Source: Streptomyces qinzhouensis (GTDB taxonomy: Bacteria > Actinomycetota > Actinomycetes > Streptomycetales > Streptomycetaceae). From it: 64,000 nt of DNA. This document shows positions 59,880 through 64,000 of the stretch, piece by piece (position 1 is the first letter of the stretch; every line of letters starts with the position of its first letter). A program made the position numbers and the translations under genes. The stretch lies in contig NZ_CP042266.1 in assembly GCF_007856155.1 (NCBI RefSeq), positions 806,001 to 870,000 on the forward strand, read 5' to 3'. The notes under the pieces are model-generated. The model had not been told where the DNA came from. It worked only from the letters and a program-made list of their open reading frames with translations, and searched no databases.

Positions 59880-62566
59880 AGGAACTGATGGAAGCGGTCC
59901 GCAAGGGGCGGGCGCACCAGGTGCCGGGGCTGCTGGAGCCGATGGGCCCGGCGGAGCGCAAGGAGGTGCTCGCCGAGCTGAAGAAGCTCCGGGCCGAACT
60001 GCGCGACTGGGACTGGCAGCGGTGGCAGCAGCGGGCGGCTGCCGCACAGGCTCTGCTGGTCGCGGGCGCCGGCTGCCTTCCGGGACCGGCGGCCGCCGCG
60101 GCCTGGATCGGGGCCCGGGACCTGCGCCTCAGCATGGCCGGGCCGCCGAAGCTCCTGATGGAAGTGCTGGCGCACCGGGACAACGACTTCCTGGGGAAGC
60201 TGGCGCACCGACTGGCCACCCGGTCGGGCGTGACGGAGGGCGACACCCTGCTCATCGACGAGCTGGTACAGCGCTCCGGCTGTCCGCTGCCGACGGCCGA
60301 CGGATTCGTCAGCGGCTGGGTGGAGCTGACGACCCGGCGGGGCGAGAAGGGGATCCGGAAGCTCTGGGCCGACCCCCGGGCGTCCGTGCTCGCCGTCCGG
60401 ATCTTCGAGACCCCGCGGATTCCCGAGTTCGTCTTCCGCTATGGGCACCGCGATCCGAAGGACCCCTGGCCGGCGGCGCTCGCGGCGCTGCCCCGGCACG
60501 GGGTGGTGGAGCGTTCGGCGCTGCTCGACGCCTGTGCGGCCAAGCTGCTGCGCGGCGGGCGGCCGAGGGAGACGGCTTTCTGTCTCACCGTGTTGCGGGC
60601 GCTGGCGCCGGACGGGGAGGAGTGCCGCTCCAGGGTGCCGGACTGGCTGGGCATGGTCTCCGACGCCGGCCCGTCCGTGGCCGCCTATGCCCAGAAGGTG
60701 CTGGCGGAGCTGGCCGGTCAGGGGCAGCTGACGGACGAGGCGCTGGTCGCGATGGCGGAGTCCGTTCTGTTCCGTCCGGAGAAGGCGCTGGTCCGGTCAC
60801 AGCTGGTGCTGGTCGGCCGGGAGCTGCGGAAGCGGCCGGCGGTGGCGTCGACGCTGCTGCCGGTGGTCAGTGCGGCCTTCGGTCACCCGGACACCGATCT
60901 CCAGGAGCGGGCCGTGAAGCTGGTGGCCCGTCATCTCGCGGCCGCCGGGGACGGGGTGCGCGAGGAACTGGCCGCGGCGGCGGACCGGCTGAGCCCGTCG
61001 CAGCGGGCGGCGGCCCGGGCCCTCTTCGGTGCGGACGGGATGCCGGAGGAGGCGGCGTACGCGGAGACCCTCCCGTCCGCCAAGGTGCCGGAGCGGCTGG
61101 CCCCGGCGCCCGGCTCGGTGGCGGAACTGGTCGAGGAGCTGGTGGTGATCATGCGCTCCGGGGAACAGACCGCGGATTTCGAGCGGGTCTTCGACGGCCT
61201 GGTCCGGCTCGGCGCGCAGGATCCGCGGTTGCTGGGCAAGGCGGTGCGCGAGGCGATGCCCTCCTACTGGTGGGCCGCCGGTTCCCCGGGGGTGCTGTCG
61301 TCTCCCGGACGGCTGGACGGTTACTTCGGCCGGGGCACCCCGGAAATCGAGTACATGGCGGTGGCCGTGGCGATGGATCCGGTCGTGCCCGATCTGCTGC
61401 TGGACCGTTCGAAGCCGAAGTCGTCCTGTCCGCACGAGGCGCTGTGGGGCATTCTGTCGGCCCGGCTGCGGGAGGCGGGGTACCGGGTCTGGACGGACCC
61501 GATGCCGTTCCTGCTGGCGACCCCGACCCTGACCACCGGTGCGCTGGATCCGCTGGTGCTGGTGGAGCGGCTGCGGGAGTACGGGCGGCTCGGTGTGCAG
61601 CCCGGGCCGGTGGACTTCGCCCAGGCGCTGCTCCGGGTCCCCCGGGGCGGGGCGGGTGCAGCCGCGGCGGACGCGGCGGCCGGACTGGGCACCCCCGAGG
61701 GCGATCGGCTGGCCGCCTGGCTGCGCGGGGCGGGACCGCGGCTTCCGGCGCTGGTGCCGGGCGGCCGGAAGAAGGGTCCGGAGGACGAGCCCGGGGGCGG
61801 GCGGCCTTCGGGGGGCCGGCTGCGGAACGTGCGTGAGCAGCTGTCGGTCAGGCGGGAGTTCCCCCGTGCCTTCCACTGGCTGGGGCGCGACACGGAACTG
61901 CACGAGGGCTGCGGCACCTGGGAGCGGTGGCATCCGTTCTGGACCCTCGCCCTGCCGTACGAGCGGGAGGTCATCGCGGACTGGCTGCACGACGCCATGG
62001 CGCTGGGCGTGGAGGGGGAGAGCCGGGACGTGGCCGCCGCGCTGCCGGTACTCGCCGAGGCTGCGGGCGCCGACGGGCGGGCGGAGCCCCGGCTGCACCG
62101 GGTGCTGGGCATCGGTATGGGGTCGGTCGCGGCCGACGACCGGCTGGCGGCGGTGGACGCGCTGCTGATGCTGGCGGCCCGCGGACAGCTCGATCACCGC
62201 GGACTGGCCCTGGAGCTGGCCGATCTGGTGAATCATGGAGTGGTGATGCCGACCCGGATCGCCGATGCGCTGAACACGGCCGCGTCGGGCGGAGCCCATG
62301 CCACGGTCTGGTCCGTGCTCGGTCCGGCGCTGCCCCGGCTGATCCGTTCCGTTCCGGTGAACCGGGGCCTCGGCCGGATCCTCGCGGTCGCCGCGGAGTG
62401 TGCGGAGCGAAGCCGTCCGGCGGGGGTCGGGGAGATACCCGGCCTGGCGGCGCTGGCCGACCGGAAGGGCACCTCCCAGGCGGTGGTGCAGGCCGGGCGG
62501 CTGAGCCGGGCGCTCGCTGCCGCGGCGGGCTCGACGGACACCCCACCTGGGGGAACATCCCACTGA
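59876..62566 (+). CDS. Large helical-repeat protein (DUF6493-like), SWIM partner
   Basis: An 896-residue, mostly alpha-helical protein that I associate with the DUF6493 family, whose genes often stand next to SWIM-finger genes in streptomycetes (recalled, not searched). HEAT-like helix pairs are visible in the middle ('VRSQLVLVGRELRKRPAVASTLLPVVSAAFGHPDTDLQERAVKLVARHLA'), and a conserved-looking block 'WERWHPFWTLALPYEREVIADWLHDAM' is near residue 680. There is no catalytic motif. GTG start at 59876 overlaps the SWIM stop, so the two products probably form a complex. The function of the pair is unknown. Confidence 0.75.
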   Translation: MKELMEAVRKGRAHQVPGLLEPMGPAERKEVLAELKKLRAELRDWDWQRWQQRAAAAQALLVAGAGCLPGPAAAAAWIGARDLRLSMAGPPKLLMEVLAHRDNDFLGKLAHRLATRSGVTEGDTLLIDELVQRSGCPLPTADGFVSGWVELTTRRGEKGIRKLWADPRASVLAVRIFETPRIPEFVFRYGHRDPKDPWPAALAALPRHGVVERSALLDACAAKLLRGGRPRETAFCLTVLRALAPDGEECRSRVPDWLGMVSDAGPSVAAYAQKVLAELAGQGQLTDEALVAMAESVLFRPEKALVRSQLVLVGRELRKRPAVASTLLPVVSAAFGHPDTDLQERAVKLVARHLAAAGDGVREELAAAADRLSPSQRAAARALFGADGMPEEAAYAETLPSAKVPERLAPAPGSVAELVEELVVIMRSGEQTADFERVFDGLVRLGAQDPRLLGKAVREAMPSYWWAAGSPGVLSSPGRLDGYFGRGTPEIEYMAVAVAMDPVVPDLLLDRSKPKSSCPHEALWGILSARLREAGYRVWTDPMPFLLATPTLTTGALDPLVLVERLREYGRLGVQPGPVDFAQALLRVPRGGAGAAAADAAAGLGTPEGDRLAAWLRGAGPRLPALVPGGRKKGPEDEPGGGRPSGGRLRNVREQLSVRREFPRAFHWLGRDTELHEGCGTWERWHPFWTLALPYEREVIADWLHDAMALGVEGESRDVAAALPVLAEAAGADGRAEPRLHRVLGIGMGSVAADDRLAAVDALLMLAARGQLDHRGLALELADLVNHGVVMPTRIADALNTAASGGAHATVWSVLGPALPRLIRSVPVNRGLGRILAVAAECAERSRPAGVGEIPGLAALADRKGTSQAVVQAGRLSRALAAAAGSTDTPPGGTSH

Positions 62567-62655
62567 AATTACCCTTAGGACAACAAATGCACGATTTACC
62601 CATCAGTCACACACCGTTTGTGATCACGCAACACGCCGCCGCCACAGTGGTGGAC

Positions 62656-64000
62656 ATGACTGATGTGACCTCCTCGCAGAGCGCCCGCCGCCCCCACCAC
62701 TGGCGGCGGGACCTCGCCGAGCTCGCCGCCGTCTTCACCGCGGTGGCGGTCGTCGACATGGTCGCCAAGGTGATCGCACACGCCCCCGACGGTCCCTATT
62801 TACTGCTGACGGCGGCCCTGGCGTTTCTGGCCACGGCCGGGTTCCACATCTGGTGGGCCCGGCGCCACGGCCTCCGTCCCGAACCTCCCGAACCCGGCAG
62901 CGGCACCGGCACCGGCACCGGCGAAGTGCGGCGCTCCGGCCATGAACCCGTCCCGGGCGGAGCTCCCGGTCACGGAAGTGACGGTGTGCCGGCGGCGGAA
63001 GGCGCCGCGACGGCCCCCGGCGAGCCCGGAGGTTCCGATCGGCCGCCGGCTCCGGAAGAGACCGTCCTGCGGCGGCTCCGGACCACCGTCCGGGACGAAC
63101 CGGGCAGCCTGGCCGCGCTCACCGCCGCCCTCGCCGATCTGCGAGCGGACGTCGTCTCCCTCCAGACCCATCCGCTCGCCCGGGGCACCGTGGACGAATT
63201 CCTGCTGCGCACCCCCGTATCGCTGCCGGTGGAGCGGTTGCGTGAGAGGGTCGCCGCGGCGGGCGGTACGGATGTGTGGACCGAGCGCGCCGACGCCCAT
63301 GATCTGGTGGACACCCCCACCCGGGTGCTCGAGCTCGCCACCCGGACGGCACTGGACACGGCCGAGCTGCCGCTGGCGCTCCGCCAGTTGCTGGGGCGCT
63401 GCACGATCCGGTCCCGGCCCGCGGTCACCCCGACGGGCCGTCCGGACGGGGCTCCGCCCCCGGTGGAAGGGGTGCTGGCGGGTACGGTCATCAAGCTGCG
63501 CGACCCCCGGGGCGGCACGATCACCGTGGAGCGGCACCAGCTGCCCTTCACTCCGGCCGAGTTCGCCCGGGCGCGGGCGCTCATGGAGCTGGACGCCCGG
63601 CTGGGGCCCCGCACCCCGGACGGGGAGGACCTCCTCACCCTGCCGGAGGGCGAGGAGATCGTGGTGCGCCGCGCCGATCAGAACGATCTGGCGGCGGCCA
63701 AGGAGATGCAGGCCCGGTGCTCCGATCTGACGCTGCGGCTCCGCTATCACGGCCCCGCCGGTGACGCCCACCGCTATCTCGACCATCTGCTGAACCCCCG
63801 CCACGGCCGCACCCTCGCCGTGGAGACCTCCTCCGGCCTTCTGGTGGGCCTCGGACATCTGCTGTGGGACGGGGACGAGACCGAGGTGGCGCTGCTGGTC
63901 GAGGACGAATGGCAGCGCCGGGGCATCGGCGCGGAACTCCTCAAACGGCTGGTCGCCCTGGCCCGGGAGTCCGGTTCCCGGGGGGTGTACGCGGTGACCC
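62656..64000 (+). CDS. Membrane ACT-GNAT protein, cut by right edge
   Basis: An open frame that runs off the window, 448 complete codons from the ATG at 62656. Order: a short N-terminus, two hydrophobic helices (about 17-35 and 45-63), a Gly/Pro-rich linker, an ACT domain ('LRTTVRDEPGSLAALTAALADLRADVVSL', about residue 140) and then a GNAT acetyltransferase domain ('VALLVEDEWQRRGIGAELLKRLVALARESG' with the RxxGIG acetyl-CoA loop). ACT domains bind amino acids, so ligand-controlled acetylation is likely. An in-frame TTA codon (62800-62802) makes it a candidate for bldA control. An alternative start at 62587 adds 23 codons, with a second TTA, through an AT-rich promoter-like stretch. Confidence 0.8.
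   Translation, partial: MTDVTSSQSARRPHHWRRDLAELAAVFTAVAVVDMVAKVIAHAPDGPYLLLTAALAFLATAGFHIWWARRHGLRPEPPEPGSGTGTGTGEVRRSGHEPVPGGAPGHGSDGVPAAEGAATAPGEPGGSDRPPAPEETVLRRLRTTVRDEPGSLAALTAALADLRADVVSLQTHPLARGTVDEFLLRTPVSLPVERLRERVAAAGGTDVWTERADAHDLVDTPTRVLELATRTALDTAELPLALRQLLGRCTIRSRPAVTPTGRPDGAPPPVEGVLAGTVIKLRDPRGGTITVERHQLPFTPAEFARARALMELDARLGPRTPDGEDLLTLPEGEEIVVRRADQNDLAAAKEMQARCSDLTLRLRYHGPAGDAHRYLDHLLNPRHGRTLAVETSSGLLVGLGHLLWDGDETEVALLVEDEWQRRGIGAELLKRLVALARESGSRGVYAVT

Noticed and set aside
62587..62655. Upstream start for the ACT-GNAT gene
   Set aside because: The stretch is AT-rich and promoter-like and would add a second TTA codon; the ATG at 62656 is more natural, though not proven.

Overview
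The window reads as a chromosomal segment of a Streptomyces or a close relative. GC is very high, GTG starts are common, and genes are tightly packed with 4-8 nt translational-coupling overlaps. The gene families are typical of streptomycetes: MurT/GatD, RsbW-like ATPases, an ECF41 sigma factor, a secreted tripeptidyl aminopeptidase of the S33 type, a ClpP paralogue and a ROK regulator. I can support about 53 protein genes (one cut off by the right edge), one short CRISPR array and one probable cyclic di-AMP riboswitch. I see no rRNA, tRNA, integrase or insertion sequence.

Layout. 0-11 kb: YjbQ-family enzyme, flavin monooxygenase, a small MltG-type transglycosylase, a MarR-controlled ABC exporter, an orphan type I-E-like CRISPR mini-array, a Tat-exported GH109-type glycosidase, and a two-gene heterodimeric ABC exporter. 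11-25 kb: housekeeping genes. These are a membrane hydrolase, a Ski2-like helicase, acyl-CoA thioesterase, glutathione peroxidase, acyl-CoA dehydrogenase with a divergent TetR regulator, peptide deformylase, MurT-GatD (lipid II amidation), phosphofructokinase, a CtaG-like protein and an anti-sigma-type ATPase. 25-31 kb: PlsC acyltransferase, secreted peptidase, an orphan Phd/YefM antitoxin divergent from a ClpP paralogue that lacks its catalytic Ser and His, an NlpC/P60 hydrolase behind a riboswitch, and a second anti-sigma-type ATPase. 31-36 kb: biotin genes bioF / bioB-bioA-bioD. 36-48 kb: methyltransferase, GNAT protein, a CNNM/CorC pair, SGNH hydrolase, purB, mug, ROK and GntR regulators, ECF41 sigma factor and an EamA transporter.

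48.3-56.6 kb holds the most unusual part: three consecutive genes for large proteins (1020, 1323 and 389 residues) that I cannot assign. They are rich in predicted beta structure, lack signal peptides, and are closely spaced on one strand. They sit between ordinary conserved genes and are followed by a MocR-type regulator, a SWIM zinc-finger/DUF6493-like pair, and a truncated ACT-GNAT membrane protein with an in-frame TTA codon.

Functional links. Biotin synthesis supplies the acyl-CoA carboxylases of a genome with active acyl-CoA metabolism (TesB, acyl-CoA dehydrogenase, PlsC here). MurT-GatD, MltG and NlpC/P60 act on the cell wall. All database-style calls are from recognised motifs only; no searches were run.
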